Source: Vallitalea maricola (lineage in GTDB: Bacteria > Bacillota > Clostridia > Lachnospirales > Vallitaleaceae). From it: 64,000 nucleotides of DNA. The stretch lies in NCBI RefSeq assembly GCF_036985595.1, contig NZ_BTPU01000037.1, positions 1 to 64,000 of the forward strand, in the 5' to 3' direction. Under the pieces are notes generated by a model. That model was not told the DNA's origin and ran no database searches. It saw only the letters and a program-made list of their open reading frames with translations. The translations under genes were made by a program, and so were the position numbers. Shown piece by piece: positions 1 to 8,444 of this stretch (the first letter of the stretch is position 1; every line of letters starts with the position of its first letter).

Positions 1-88
1 GTCCATGATAGATCAAATTAGTTACTTGGTTTCTTAGTAATGCTTTTCTTTGTGAAGAAGTTCTGCCAAGCTTTCTATATCCTGCCAT
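1..88 (-). CDS. rplQ: Large ribosomal subunit protein L17 (partial)
   Basis: Only the first 29 codons are present; the gene runs off the left edge of the window. The visible N-terminus reads MAGYRKLGRTSSQRKALLRN, the highly conserved L17 start, and continues QVTNLIYHG. L17 is a component of the large subunit near the exit tunnel. It is preceded by a strong AAAGGAGG ribosome-binding site and follows rpoA by 54 bp, the usual last position of the alpha operon in Bacillota. Confidence 0.96.
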   Translation of the reverse strand, partial: MAGYRKLGRTSSQRKALLRNQVTNLIYHG

Positions 89-142
89 TTCTGCTTAACC
101 TCCTTTTTTCCAGATGTTATAATCTATAAGACTTAATTAGTA

Positions 143-1102
143 TTACTCATCACTAGGTTTTAGAGATAATCCTAATTCTTTTAATTTCGCCAATACTTCT
201 TCTAAAGATTTACGACCAAGATTACGTACTTTCATCATATCTTCAGATGTTCTATTGGTAAGTTCTTCAACAGTATTGATACCTGCTCTCTTCAAACAGT
301 TATATGAACGAACAGATAATTCTAATTCGTCAATACTCATTTCTAGAACTTTTTCTTTTTCATCATCTTCCTTTTCAACCATTACTTCAGCATTCTTAGC
401 GTTTTCTGATAGGTCGATAAAAAGATTAAGATGTTCGCTAAGTACTTTAGCCGCTAAACTAACAGATTCATCAGGAGATAATGTTCCGTTTGTCCAAACC
501 TCTAAAGTTAATTTATCATAATCAGTAATTTGACCAACACGAGTATTTTCAACTACAAGGTTAACTCTCTCTACAGGTGTGTAAATGGAGTCAACTGGAA
601 TAACACCTATTGGTTGATCATCTGATTTATTTTTGTCAGCACTAATGTAGCCTCTACCTTTTGTAATAGTAAGTTCCATAAATAATTTACTGTCAGCTCC
701 ACCGCTAAGTGTAGCAATTGGTAAATCAGGGTTTATGATTTCGATATCAGGATCAGCTTGAATATCCGCAGCTGTTACGACACCTTCACCTTCAAACTCT
801 ATATATGCCACTTTTGGCTCTGGACTATCACTATTATTCTTTATAGCTAAGTGCTTAAGATTCATAATAACTTCAGTAACATCTTCTTTAACACCTGGTA
901 TTGAGGAAAATTCATGCAATACCCCTTCAATCTTAACGCTACTTATAGAAGCACCAGGTAGTGATGACAACATAATTCTACGAAGTGAATTACCTAAAGT
1001 AGTTCCGTAACCTCTTTCTAGAGGTTCTATAACAAAACGACCATATCTGTTATCCTCAGTTATTTCAACGATATCTATTTTTGGTTTTTCAAAATCAAAC
1101 AT
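143..1102 (-). CDS. rpoA: DNA-directed RNA polymerase subunit alpha
   Basis: 319 aa, normal length for RpoA. The N-terminal dimerisation and assembly domain (about 1-230) carries the conserved RYGRFVIEPLERGYGTTLGN and LRRIMLSSLPG stretches. An acidic linker (about 235-250) leads to the C-terminal domain (about 255-315) with LSVRSYNCLKRAGINTVEEL and RNLGRKSLEEV, which contacts UP elements and activators. The alpha dimer nucleates assembly with beta (26813-30664) and beta' (23235-26795). It has an AAGGAGGG site before ATG. It lies in the alpha operon between rpsD and rplQ but is separated from rpsD by a structured 203-bp interval, so its level may be adjusted separately. Confidence 0.99.
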   Translation of the reverse strand: MFDFEKPKIDIVEITEDNRYGRFVIEPLERGYGTTLGNSLRRIMLSSLPGASISSVKIEGVLHEFSSIPGVKEDVTEVIMNLKHLAIKNNSDSPEPKVAYIEFEGEGVVTAADIQADPDIEIINPDLPIATLSGGADSKLFMELTITKGRGYISADKNKSDDQPIGVIPVDSIYTPVERVNLVVENTRVGQITDYDKLTLEVWTNGTLSPDESVSLAAKVLSEHLNLFIDLSENAKNAEVMVEKEDDEKEKVLEMSIDELELSVRSYNCLKRAGINTVEELTNRTSEDMMKVRNLGRKSLEEVLAKLKELGLSLKPSDE

Positions 1103-1129
1103 TCAATGACCCTCCTTTTTCCTTTATTT

Positions 1130-1250
1130 TACCATAGGATCTATAGTTTTTATAAATACCTTTTTCCTATGTAGACTTGAAGCGCAAGGAGCGCTATGTC
1201 CATGCTCTGAGGGTAGTAAACATCAAGTCAATTTTTGTGCACACATTTTA
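1130..1250 (-). promoter_or_regulatory. Structured RNA element between rpsD and rpoA
   Basis: On the transcript the interval contains GACTTGA (1225-1231) pairing with TCAAGTC (1174-1180), enclosing an inner GAGC/GCTC hairpin around ATGGACATAGC. A second 7-bp stem, CATAGGA/TCCTATG, follows nearer the rpoA ribosome-binding site. The GC content exceeds that of neighbouring spacers. It could be an S4-binding autoregulatory site, since rpsD is immediately upstream and S4 controls alpha operons in other bacteria, or it could be a processing or attenuation element. I did not match it to a named RNA family. Confidence 0.5.
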
Positions 1251-1305
1251 CTTGACTTATAAGTTAAATAAATTACTAATATAGATTCTATATACCTATA
1301 TATTA

Positions 1306-1932
1306 TTATTTTGAATATAACTCGACAATTAGTGTTTCTTCGATATTAGTATCGATTTGTTCTCTAGTTGGAGCAGAAACAACTTTCACTGTCTTGTTTT
1401 CTATATCAGCATCTATCCATTCTGGGACAATTCTTGAACTTGTAGTTTCTACAATATCCTTAAATCTTTGGATGCTTAATGATTTTTCTTTAACTTCGAT
1501 AACATCTCCTGGTCTAACTTGATATGAAGGGATGTTAACTTTTTTACCATTTACTGTAATATGATTATGTCTAACCACTTGTCTTGCTTCAGTTCTTGAA
1601 CGACCAAGACCAGCTCTATATACAACATTATCTAATCTAGTTTCAAGGATTATAAGTAAATTTTCACCTGTAATACCTTTTCTTTTATCAGCATCTGCAA
1701 AGTAATTTCTAAATTGTGTTTCTAAAACACCATAGATTCTTTTTGCTTTCTGTTTTTGTCTTAACTGTAAACCATACTCAGAAATCTTTGTACGTCTTTT
1801 ACCGTGATCTCCTGGAGCGTAAGGTCTACGATCTATAGCACATTTTCCTGTATAACATCTTTCACCTTTTAAGAATAGTTTTTCACCTTCTCTACGGCAA
1901 AGTCTGCATACTGCACCTCTATATCTTGCCAT
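1306..1932 (-). CDS. rpsD: Small ribosomal subunit protein S4
   Basis: 208 aa. The N-terminus has the zinc-type cysteine set (CRLC, then CYTGKC), followed by the S4 RNA-binding domain (about 95-160) with RLDNVVYRAGLGRSRTEARQ and HNHITVNGKKVNIPSYQVRPGD. S4 is a primary 16S rRNA binder that nucleates 30S assembly and in many bacteria represses its own operon. Here it sits within the alpha operon after rpsK, not as a separate monocistronic gene as in Bacillus subtilis. AGGAGGTG precedes the ATG. Confidence 0.99.
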   Translation of the reverse strand: MARYRGAVCRLCRREGEKLFLKGERCYTGKCAIDRRPYAPGDHGKRRTKISEYGLQLRQKQKAKRIYGVLETQFRNYFADADKRKGITGENLLIILETRLDNVVYRAGLGRSRTEARQVVRHNHITVNGKKVNIPSYQVRPGDVIEVKEKSLSIQRFKDIVETTSSRIVPEWIDADIENKTVKVVSAPTREQIDTNIEETLIVELYSK

Positions 1933-1960
1933 TTTTTATTACACCTCCTAGCCGATTGAA

Positions 1961-2356
1961 TTATACTCTTCTACGTTTTGGTGGACGACAACCATTATGT
2001 GGTACTGGTGTCACGTCTTTTATACTTGTAACCTCAAGTCCAGCAGCTTGAAGTGCTCTAATAGCAGCTTCTCTTCCTGAACCTGGTCCTTTAACCATTA
2101 CTTCAACTATTTTTAAACCATGTATCATTGCTGCTTTTGCAGCAGTGTCAGCTGCCATTTGAGCAGCATATGGTGTAGATTTTCTTGAACCTCTAAATCC
2201 AAGTCCTCCAGCACTTGCCCATGAAATTGCATTTCCTTGAGTATCTGTTAACGTAACAATTGTATTATTAAATGTTGATTTGATATGCGCTTGTCCACGT
2301 TCGATATGCTTTTTCACACGCTTTTTGGTCCCTCTTTTGGACACTTTCTTTGCCAT
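1961..2356 (-). CDS. rpsK: Small ribosomal subunit protein S11
   Basis: 131 aa, standard length. It contains the conserved HIKSTFNNTIVTLTD and SAGGLGFRGSRKSTPYAAQ stretches and ends in the basic NGCRPPKRRRV tail. S11 sits on the 30S platform and contacts mRNA near the E site. It is 21 bp downstream of rpsM and 28 bp upstream of rpsD. Confidence 0.99.
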   Translation of the reverse strand: MAKKVSKRGTKKRVKKHIERGQAHIKSTFNNTIVTLTDTQGNAISWASAGGLGFRGSRKSTPYAAQMAADTAAKAAMIHGLKIVEVMVKGPGSGREAAIRALQAAGLEVTSIKDVTPVPHNGCRPPKRRRV

Positions 2357-2377
2357 TAATCAAACCTCCCTTATGGG

Positions 2378-2746
2378 TTATTTTTTCTTATTAGCTACTG
2401 TTCTTTTTGGTCCTTTTCTTGTTCTAGCATTCGTTTTAGTCTTTTGTCCTCTAACAGGAAGACCTCTTCTATGACGAATACCACGATAACATCCTATTTC
2501 CATTAAACGTTTGATGTTTAATGCTCTTTCTCTTCTAAGATCCCCTTCAACCAACTGAGAATTATCTATAATCTCACGAATCTTAGCTGATTCGTCGTCT
2601 GTCAAGTCTCTTACTCTTGTATCGGGATTAATACCTGCTTCTTTTAATATACGATTAGAGCTTGCTCTACCAATACCATAAATATATGTTAGACCAATTT
2701 CTACACGCTTTTCTCTTGGTAAATCAACACCAGCAATACGAGCCAT
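2378..2746 (-). CDS. rpsM: Small ribosomal subunit protein S13
   Basis: 122 aa. It opens MARIAGVDLPREKRVEIGLT with the helix-two-turn-helix domain, then RGIRHRRGLPVRGQKTKTNA and a lysine-rich C-terminus that reaches the P-site tRNA. S13 is in the 30S head and forms bridges to the 50S. It starts the rpsM-rpsK-rpsD-rpoA-rplQ group, and a long leader precedes it. CGGAGGTGTG is the ribosome-binding site. Confidence 0.99.
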   Translation of the reverse strand: MARIAGVDLPREKRVEIGLTYIYGIGRASSNRILKEAGINPDTRVRDLTDDESAKIREIIDNSQLVEGDLRRERALNIKRLMEIGCYRGIRHRRGLPVRGQKTKTNARTRKGPKRTVANKKK

Positions 2747-3052
2747 GTGTACTTCACACCTCCGTTTTTTAAGATAAGGAATGAATAATAATCTAATGCG
2801 GTGAAATATTAGATAATATTATCCCAACATATTTGTTTCACAATATTAAATGATTTAGTGAGAATCATTTAATGGTCATTTTTTAAATTTGTGTAATAAC
2901 TTACTAGAACAACACATCCTGGTGAGTCATTACTCAGCCGCTTATATCTTACTTTTTAAAATTATCATTATGACAATTTTAAAAATGTAATTCATAATTA
3001 ATCATTAGGGTATTTTATAATTTCAACCCTAATTTTGTGCATAATATCACAA
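2747..3052 (-). promoter_or_regulatory. Long untranslated leader of rpsM with several hairpins
   Basis: About 300 nt lie between a consensus-like promoter and rpsM with no plausible gene. On the transcript an 8-bp ATTAGGGT/ACCCTAAT stem (3004-3033) comes first. It is followed by a TGAGT/ACTCA hairpin near 2920-2937 and a 10-bp stem pairing TTAAATGATT with AATCATTTAA near 2847-2873. No stem has a U-run typical of an intrinsic terminator. Leader length and position recall the alpha-operon S4 leader upstream of rpsM in enterobacteria, but I see no sequence match and the role is inference. Confidence 0.45.
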
Positions 3053-3058
3053 TTAGTA

Positions 3059-3087
3059 ATTATATACTATCTTAATATTATATGCAA
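3059..3087 (-). promoter_or_regulatory. Sigma-A promoter for rpsM group
   Basis: On the minus strand TTGCAT (3087-3082) is followed after 17 bp by TATAAT (3064-3059). It would allow rpsM-rpsK-rpsD-rpoA-rplQ to be transcribed separately from rpmJ and the spc genes. Confidence 0.6.
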
Positions 3088-3261
3088 TACTTTTTTAGAT
3101 TTTTAACAAAAGTTATATATATTATACATTGCTGTCATACTTTAACCTCAATGTATAATTTTATAATTTTAAATCTTTTCGTGACGTAGTCACTTTCTAT
3201 TCCATAAACGTATCACCGTTTTTAGAATCTCAATAAAGAAAATTAAGTTTAATTATACTGA

Positions 3262-3375
3262 TCAACCTTGTTTTTGTTTGTGTTTTGGGTTCTCACAGAT
3301 AACGCGAACTCGACCTTTTCTTTTAATTATCTTGCATTTTTCACACATAGGTTTTACGGACGCTCTTACTTTCAT
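3262..3375 (-). CDS. rpmJ: Large ribosomal subunit protein L36
   Basis: 37 codons: MKVRASVKPMCEKCKIIKRK, ending ENPKHKQKQG. The cysteine/histidine set (CEKC, then C and H in VICENPKH) is the zinc-binding type of L36. Length and sequence are typical of Bacillota. AAGGAGC precedes the ATG. It lies between infA and the long rpsM leader. Confidence 0.98.
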   Translation of the reverse strand: MKVRASVKPMCEKCKIIKRKGRVRVICENPKHKQKQG

Positions 3376-3461
3376 CTTTTTGCTCCTTCCTAAACAATTG
3401 AGTTTTGTTTGGGTACATTTCAAAGTTTAAGATAGCTGTGTTCTGTTAAATTGTTGACCTT

Positions 3462-3489
3462 ATTATAGGTTTTATTCAACTTATATCAA
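3462..3489 (-). promoter_or_regulatory. Sigma-A promoter upstream of rpmJ
   Basis: TTGATA (3489-3484), a 16-bp spacer and TATAAT (3467-3462) on the minus strand, in the 178-bp gap between infA and rpmJ. Good match to the sigma-A consensus; an internal promoter of the spc/alpha cluster. Confidence 0.55.
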
Positions 3490-3553
3490 ACAATATCAAT
3501 TGTTGTTTTGCTTATTACTAAAGTTACTCAGGATATTTATATAAATACCTTTA

Positions 3554-3772
3554 TTATTTGTCTCTCCAAATAATTCTTCCCTTAGTTAAATCATATGGAG
3601 AAAGTTCAACCGTTACTTTGTCACCAGGCAAGATTCTTATATAGTTCATCCTTAATTTACCACTGATATGAGCTAAGATTTTATGTCCATTCTCAAGCTC
3701 AACTTGAAACATAGCATTAGGTAATTTCTCTAATACTGTTCCTTCTACTTCTATTACATCCTTCTTTGACAT
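3554..3772 (-). CDS. infA: Translation initiation factor IF-1
   Basis: 72 aa from the ATG at 3772, beginning MSKKDVIEVEGTVLEKLPNA. A GTG seven codons upstream would give an N-terminal extension, but GGAGGAGG sits at the right distance for the internal ATG and 72 aa is the family length. The protein is a single S1/OB fold with HISGKLRMNYIRILPGDKV, and binds the A site of the 30S during initiation. It directly follows the KOW-domain gene, as is usual in clostridial spc clusters. Confidence 0.98.
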   Translation of the reverse strand: MSKKDVIEVEGTVLEKLPNAMFQVELENGHKILAHISGKLRMNYIRILPGDKVTVELSPYDLTKGRIIWRDK

Positions 3773-3793
3773 TATATCAACCTCCTCCACCAT

Positions 3794-4069
3794 TTAACTT
3801 TGGTCGTTAACTTTGTAAACAGCTAAATTTCTTCTTATCTCTACATTTGTTACTTTTTTATCTCTAATTAATTTATCTTTTATCTCATGTATTACATGAT
3901 TTGTCGGTTGTATATGCTTTAGTTTTTTCTGCTTAGGCTTTTCAATTCGTCTTAAATTACCGTCTGCTAAATAAGCATATTCACCTTTTATATTTATTAT
4001 GACAAATATTTTGTCTTTATCTCTACCGGCCTTCGATTTTACTACTTGACCATATTGTAATTCGTTCAT
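3794..4069 (-). CDS. KOW-domain RNA-binding protein (L14e-like)
   Basis: 91 aa. The N-terminal half is a KOW/SH3-like fold (GQVVKSKAGRDKDKIFVIIN, then a LADG turn) like archaeal and eukaryotic L14e/L26-type proteins; the C-terminus is basic and helical. Its place between map and infA is conserved in many Clostridia, pointing to a ribosome- or RNA-associated role. The precise function is not established to my knowledge. Confidence 0.85.
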   Translation of the reverse strand: MNELQYGQVVKSKAGRDKDKIFVIINIKGEYAYLADGNLRRIEKPKQKKLKHIQPTNHVIHEIKDKLIRDKKVTNVEIRRNLAVYKVNDQS

Positions 4070-4086
4070 AGTATAACACCTCAGCC

Positions 4087-4836
4087 TTAAATAGTAAGAA
4101 GTTCATAACCATCTTCAGTTATACAGATGGTGTTCTCATAATGAGCTGATAATGACCCATCCATTGTTACAACAGTCCAATTATCATCTAACCATCTAAC
4201 TTCATACCTTCCAATATTAATCATGGGTTCTACTGCAATTACCATATTCTTTAGAAGCCTCGGACCTCTACCAATTATTTTATAATTTGGAACTTGAGGT
4301 TCTTCATGTAGTTTACGTCCAACACCATGTCCAACTAAGTCTCTTACAACTGAATAGCCTCTTTCTTCAACATAGTTCTGTATAGCAGATGAAATCTGGT
4401 GTAAATGATTACCTTCCTTAATGATCTTCAATCCTTCAAAAAAGCATTGTTTCGTAACATCAATCAGGTTTCTTGCTTCCTCACTTATCTCACCAACACC
4501 ATGTGTTCTAGCAGCATCGCCATGAAATCCGTTATAGTAAGCACCAATATCAATACTTATTATATCGCCTTCTTTTAAAATTCTTTTCTTGCTAGGAATA
4601 CCATGCACAACTTCTTCATTAATGGAAGCACAGATATTAGCTGGATATCCATTATAATCTTTAAAAGACGGAATGGCGTTTTTACTTCTAATAAATTCTT
4701 CTGCGGCCTTATCCAGGTCAAATGTAGATATTCCTGGTTTTATCATTGATTCTAGTAATTCATGAGTACCAGCAACTATTTTTCCCGCTTCTCTCATGAT
4801 TGCTATTTCTTCGTTGGTTTTAATTGTTATTGACAT
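4087..4836 (-). CDS. map: Methionine aminopeptidase, type I
   Basis: 249 aa, the type I length without an N-terminal extension. It removes the initiator methionine from nascent proteins. The pita-bread fold motifs are visible: GIPSKKRILKEGDIISIDIG with a metal-binding aspartate, DAARTHGVG with another, GHGVGRKLHEEP with the catalytic histidine and metal ligand, and VIAVEPMINIG and ENTICITEDG with the glutamate ligands. It lies 4 bp after adk in the secY-adk-map-infA order typical of Bacillota. Confidence 0.98.
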   Translation of the reverse strand: MSITIKTNEEIAIMREAGKIVAGTHELLESMIKPGISTFDLDKAAEEFIRSKNAIPSFKDYNGYPANICASINEEVVHGIPSKKRILKEGDIISIDIGAYYNGFHGDAARTHGVGEISEEARNLIDVTKQCFFEGLKIIKEGNHLHQISSAIQNYVEERGYSVVRDLVGHGVGRKLHEEPQVPNYKIIGRGPRLLKNMVIAVEPMINIGRYEVRWLDDNWTVVTMDGSLSAHYENTICITEDGYELLTI

Positions 4837-4840
4837 AACT

Positions 4841-5485
4841 TTACGCTCCTAATATCTCTACAATACTCTTAGTAACATCATCAATGTCAACTGTTCCATC
4901 AACAGTTATCAAGATATCTTTTTCTCCATAATATTCTATTAACGGACTAGTTTGTTTGTGATAAATCTCTAATCTCTTGAGTACTGTTTCTTCTTTATCA
5001 TCATCTCTAAGTACCAGTTCTCTTGTACAGTTATCACAAATATCTTCCTTTTTTGGTGGATTATACTTTATATGATAAGTTGCACCGCAATTTAGACATG
5101 CCCTTCTACCAGACATTCTTCTTACAATATTTTCATCAGGCACATCAATATTAATTGCATAATTAATTTTTGTTTTCATAGACATAAGTGCTTTGTCTAA
5201 ACTCTCAGCTTGAGGTATTGTTCTTGGAAAACCGTCTAAAATAAAGCCTTCTTTACAATCATCTTGTAATAGTCTATCAGCAACTATATCTACAACCAAC
5301 TCATCTGGAACTAATAAACCTTTGTCTATATATTGCTTGGCTTTTATTCCAAGTTCAGTCTTATTTTTTATATTATCTCTAAATATATCACCTGTTGAAA
5401 TGTGCGGTATATTATATTTCGCTGCTACCCTTTTTGCCTGTGTTCCTTTGCCAGCACCAGGGGCACCTAACATAATTAATCTCAT
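4841..5485 (-). CDS. adk: Adenylate kinase, zinc-lid type
   Basis: 214 aa. It catalyses ATP + AMP to 2 ADP. The P-loop is GAPGAGKGTQ (about 7-16), the AMP site is HISTGDIFRDNI, and the DGFPRT motif follows near residue 85-90. The LID (about 125-160) carries CLNCGATYH and CDNC, the four-cysteine structural zinc site of Gram-positive adenylate kinases. It lies downstream of secY and 4 bp upstream of map. Confidence 0.98.
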   Translation of the reverse strand: MRLIMLGAPGAGKGTQAKRVAAKYNIPHISTGDIFRDNIKNKTELGIKAKQYIDKGLLVPDELVVDIVADRLLQDDCKEGFILDGFPRTIPQAESLDKALMSMKTKINYAINIDVPDENIVRRMSGRRACLNCGATYHIKYNPPKKEDICDNCTRELVLRDDDKEETVLKRLEIYHKQTSPLIEYYGEKDILITVDGTVDIDDVTKSIVEILGA

Positions 5486-5530
5486 TTTATAACCTCCAAA
5501 GTTATTACTTATATTCGGATTATAGCAATT

Positions 5531-5581
5531 TAAGATTTAGAATGAAGATAGAATATTATTTCTGGCTTCATTCTTAATCTA
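5531..5581 (-). repeat. Inverted repeat between secY and adk
   Basis: AGAATGAAG (5539-5547) and CTTCATTCT (5566-5574) form a 9-bp stem that extends outward with imperfect TAAGATT/AATCTA pairing. No clear U-run follows on the transcript, so this may be a processing or weak attenuating hairpin rather than a terminator. Confidence 0.45.
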
Positions 5582-5585
5582 TTTA

Positions 5586-6857
5586 TTATGCATTTAAAAA
5601 TCCTTTATAGTGTCTCATAACCATTTGGGATTCAATTTGTTTAATTGTCTCAAGGGCAACACCTACAACGATAATAAGTGAAGTACCACCAAATGTAACA
5701 TTCATGTTAAATACATTTGAAAGTATAACTGGAAGTAAAGCTATAAGTGCAAGTGCTAAAGCTCCAATTAATACAATTTTATTAAGAACATTTGATAAAT
5801 AGTCTACAGTTGGTTTTCCTGGTCTAATACCTGGAACAAATCCACCATTCTTCTTCATATTATTAGCAACTTCAATTGGATTAAATATGATTGAAGTATA
5901 GAAATATGCAAAGAATAATATGAATACAAAGTAAATAAGCGCTCCTGATATACTAGTAATTTTCAAGAAATTAATAACAGAAGCCCACCATCCACTTGGC
6001 TCACCAAAGAACTGAGTTATTGTTCCTGGGAACTGCAATAAGGATGAAGCAAAGATAACTGGGATAACTCCTGCCATATTTACTTTTAACGGAATATGTG
6101 TAGATTGACCACCATATACTTTTCTTCCCTGCATTCTCTTGGCGTATTGTACTGGAATTCTTCTTTCGCCTAATTGTATTAATACTACAAATGTAACCAT
6201 TAATACATATATGATTAATAAGATAATTACAGGGATCAATTTGTTACTTGCTGTAGCAAGTTGATATAATTTCTTGGTTCCAAATGGTAATCTTGATATT
6301 ATGTTTATGAAGATAATTAAAGAAATACCATTTCCAACACCTTTTACTGTTATTTGCTCTCCAACCCACATTAAGAATGCAGTACCAGCAGTCATTGCAG
6401 TTACAGCAATAATTACTGAGAATATATTATAATCATAGAATAAGCTTCTACCAAGACCAATTGAAATTGCAACTGATTGTAGTAGGGCTAATACTATAGT
6501 ACCGTATCTAGTGATTTTAGCAATTTTCTTACGTCCTTCTTCTCCTTCTTTTTGCATTTCCTCAAGTTTTGGAATAGCAATTGTTAGAAGGTTCATAATG
6601 ATTGAGGATGTAATGTATGGAGTAATACCCATAGCAAACAATGTCATATCCTTGAACGCACCACCTGAGAATGCATCAAACATGCCAAGTAATCCAGCAT
6701 CATCTGCATTACCGAACATATTTTGAACAACTGCAGGATTAATTAATGGTATTCTAATATGTGCTCCTATACGTATAGCAAAAAACATTAACATTGTGTA
6801 AATTATCTTTTTTCTTAAATCAGGTATTTTAAATGCATCACGAAGTGTTCTAAACAT
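5586..6857 (-). CDS. secY: Protein translocase subunit SecY
   Basis: 423 aa, integral membrane channel of the Sec translocon. The sequence shows ten hydrophobic segments and the family signatures RIPLINP, MGITPYITSSIIMNLL (plug/TM2 region) and ERRIPVQYAKRMQGRKVYGG (cytoplasmic loop C4 contacting SecA and the ribosome). Partner SecE is at 34365-34559; no secG is in the window. The ATG follows the rplO stop directly, so the two are likely translationally coupled. Confidence 0.99.
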   Translation of the reverse strand: MFRTLRDAFKIPDLRKKIIYTMLMFFAIRIGAHIRIPLINPAVVQNMFGNADDAGLLGMFDAFSGGAFKDMTLFAMGITPYITSSIIMNLLTIAIPKLEEMQKEGEEGRKKIAKITRYGTIVLALLQSVAISIGLGRSLFYDYNIFSVIIAVTAMTAGTAFLMWVGEQITVKGVGNGISLIIFINIISRLPFGTKKLYQLATASNKLIPVIILLIIYVLMVTFVVLIQLGERRIPVQYAKRMQGRKVYGGQSTHIPLKVNMAGVIPVIFASSLLQFPGTITQFFGEPSGWWASVINFLKITSISGALIYFVFILFFAYFYTSIIFNPIEVANNMKKNGGFVPGIRPGKPTVDYLSNVLNKIVLIGALALALIALLPVILSNVFNMNVTFGGTSLIIVVGVALETIKQIESQMVMRHYKGFLNA

Positions 6858-7298
6858 CTAAACCACCTCTGCTTTCCCGCCAGCAGCTTCGATTTTTTCT
6901 ACTGCTGATTTACTAAATGCATTAGCTTTTACTGTAAGCTTTTTAGTTAAATCGCCGTTTCCTAAAATCTTAACACCATCTTTAGGATTTTTAACAACGC
7001 CTTGTTCGATTAAAGTTTCAACAGATACTGTAGTACCTGTTTCAAATCTATTTAAGACATCAACATTAATTCCAACGATTTCTTTTGAATTTCTACAAGT
7101 AAAACCTCTTTTTGGAAGTCTTCTATATAATGGCATTTGGCCCCCTTCAAATCCAGGTCTTACGCCACCGCCGGAACGAGACTTTTGTCCGTCTTGTCCT
7201 CTTCCTGCAGTTTTACCATTTCCAGAAGCATGTCCTCTTCCTTTTCTATAATTAGATTTTCTTGATCCTTTTGCTGGTTTTAATTCTGTCAAATTCAT
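6858..7298 (-). CDS. rplO: Large ribosomal subunit protein L15
   Basis: 146 aa. It starts MNLTELKPAKGSRKSNYRKG followed by GRGHASGNGKTAGRGQDGQK and SGGGVRPGFEGGQMPLYRRL, the glycine/arginine-rich L15 N-terminal arm, with the L18e/L15 fold at the C-terminus. The stop abuts secY. Confidence 0.99.
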   Translation of the reverse strand: MNLTELKPAKGSRKSNYRKGRGHASGNGKTAGRGQDGQKSRSGGGVRPGFEGGQMPLYRRLPKRGFTCRNSKEIVGINVDVLNRFETGTTVSVETLIEQGVVKNPKDGVKILGNGDLTKKLTVKANAFSKSAVEKIEAAGGKAEVV

Positions 7299-7330
7299 GC
7301 TGTTACACCTCCTTGCTTATTTTAACCCGA

Positions 7331-7513
7331 TTAAATTTCTTCTACTTTTACTAAATGTTGTATAGAATGGACCATACCTCTAATTGCTTTATTATCATTT
7401 TGTTCAACAGTTTTATGAAGTTTTGTTAGTCCTAAAGCTTCTACTGTTTTTCTATGTTTAGGAATGGCTCCAATTGTGGATTTAACTAAAGTAATTTTTA
7501 ATTTATCTGCCAT
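7331..7513 (-). CDS. rpmD: Large ribosomal subunit protein L30
   Basis: 60 aa, bacterial-type short L30: LKITLVKSTIGAIPKHRKTV, then the conserved GLTKLHKTVEQNDN segment. Located between rpsE and rplO as in all Bacillota spc clusters, with GGAGGGAACC upstream of ATG. Confidence 0.98.
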   Translation of the reverse strand: MADKLKITLVKSTIGAIPKHRKTVEALGLTKLHKTVEQNDNKAIRGMVHSIQHLVKVEEI

Positions 7514-7525
7514 CTTGGTTCCCTC

Positions 7526-8035
7526 CTATCCTAAAAGCTCTTCAATTGATTTTCCACGAAGTTTTGCTACTTCTTCAGGAGTTTTAAGTCCATCAAGCCC
7601 TGCAACAGTAGCAGTTACTACATTATTCTTGTTATTTGAACCTAATGATTTTGTTCTGATATTTTTGATTCCTGCAAGTTCAAGTACGGCACGAGCAGGA
7701 CCACCAGCTATAACACCTGTTCCTTCTGGTGCTCTTTTCATTAAAACGGAAGCACTTCCAAATTTACCGATGTAATCGTGTGGAATACTACCATTTTCAT
7801 CTATAGGAACTTCAATAAGTCTTTTTTTAGCGTCGTCGATACCTTTACGAATAGCATCAGGAATTTCAGTTGCTTTACCTACTCCTGCGCCTACATGCCC
7901 ATTCTCATCTCCGACTACTACTAAAGCTGCAAAACGGAAGTTACGTCCTCCCTTTACAACCTTAGTAACACGTCTTATTGATACTACTTTTTCTTTTAGA
8001 TCTAGCTTACTAGCATCAATCATTGTACGCTTCAT
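7526..8035 (-). CDS. rpsE: Small ribosomal subunit protein S5
   Basis: 169 aa. The N-terminal double-stranded-RNA-binding-like domain contains VVSIRRVTKVVKGGRNFRFA and the ALVVVGDENGHVGAGVGKA turn; the C-terminal domain has APEGTGVIAGGPARAVLELA. S5 helps maintain decoding accuracy and mRNA unwinding at the entry channel. AAGGAGGTAGAAGC precedes ATG. Confidence 0.99.
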   Translation of the reverse strand: MKRTMIDASKLDLKEKVVSIRRVTKVVKGGRNFRFAALVVVGDENGHVGAGVGKATEIPDAIRKGIDDAKKRLIEVPIDENGSIPHDYIGKFGSASVLMKRAPEGTGVIAGGPARAVLELAGIKNIRTKSLGSNNKNNVVTATVAGLDGLKTPEEVAKLRGKSIEELLG

Positions 8036-8051
8036 GCTTCTACCTCCTTAC

Positions 8052-8420
8052 TTAGAATTTTAACCCAGCTTCTCTAGCTGAGTCTGCCAATGCTTTTACT
8101 TTACCTTGATAAATGTATCCGCCTCTATCGAAAATAACTTCTTTAACACCTTTTTCAACAGCTCTTTTAGCAACAGTTTCTCCAACAAGAGCTGCAGCTT
8201 TTACATTATTAGTTTTTTCTAAGTTACTATTAATGTCTTTTTCAACTGTAGAAGCAGCTGCTAAAGTATGACCTGTTAGATCATCAATAACTTGCGCATA
8301 CATATGTTTGTCACTTCTAAAAACCACTAGACGAGGTCTCTCAGAAGTACCCATTATATTATTACGTATTCTTCTATGCTTCTTAACACGCACTTTAGTT
8401 CGTGATGTTTTCTTTATCAT
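8052..8420 (-). CDS. rplR: Large ribosomal subunit protein L18
   Basis: 122 aa from ATG at 8420 (MIKKTSRTKVRVKKHRRIRN). A GTG three codons upstream overlaps the AAAGGGGTG ribosome-binding site, so the inner ATG is preferred and matches family N-termini. The conserved GTSERPRLVVFRSDKHMYAQ and FDRGGYIYQGKVKALADSAR are present. L18 binds 5S rRNA with L5. Confidence 0.98.
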   Translation of the reverse strand: MIKKTSRTKVRVKKHRRIRNNIMGTSERPRLVVFRSDKHMYAQVIDDLTGHTLAAASTVEKDINSNLEKTNNVKAAALVGETVAKRAVEKGVKEVIFDRGGYIYQGKVKALADSAREAGLKF

Positions 8421-8444
8421 GGATTTCACCCCTTTACTATTTTA

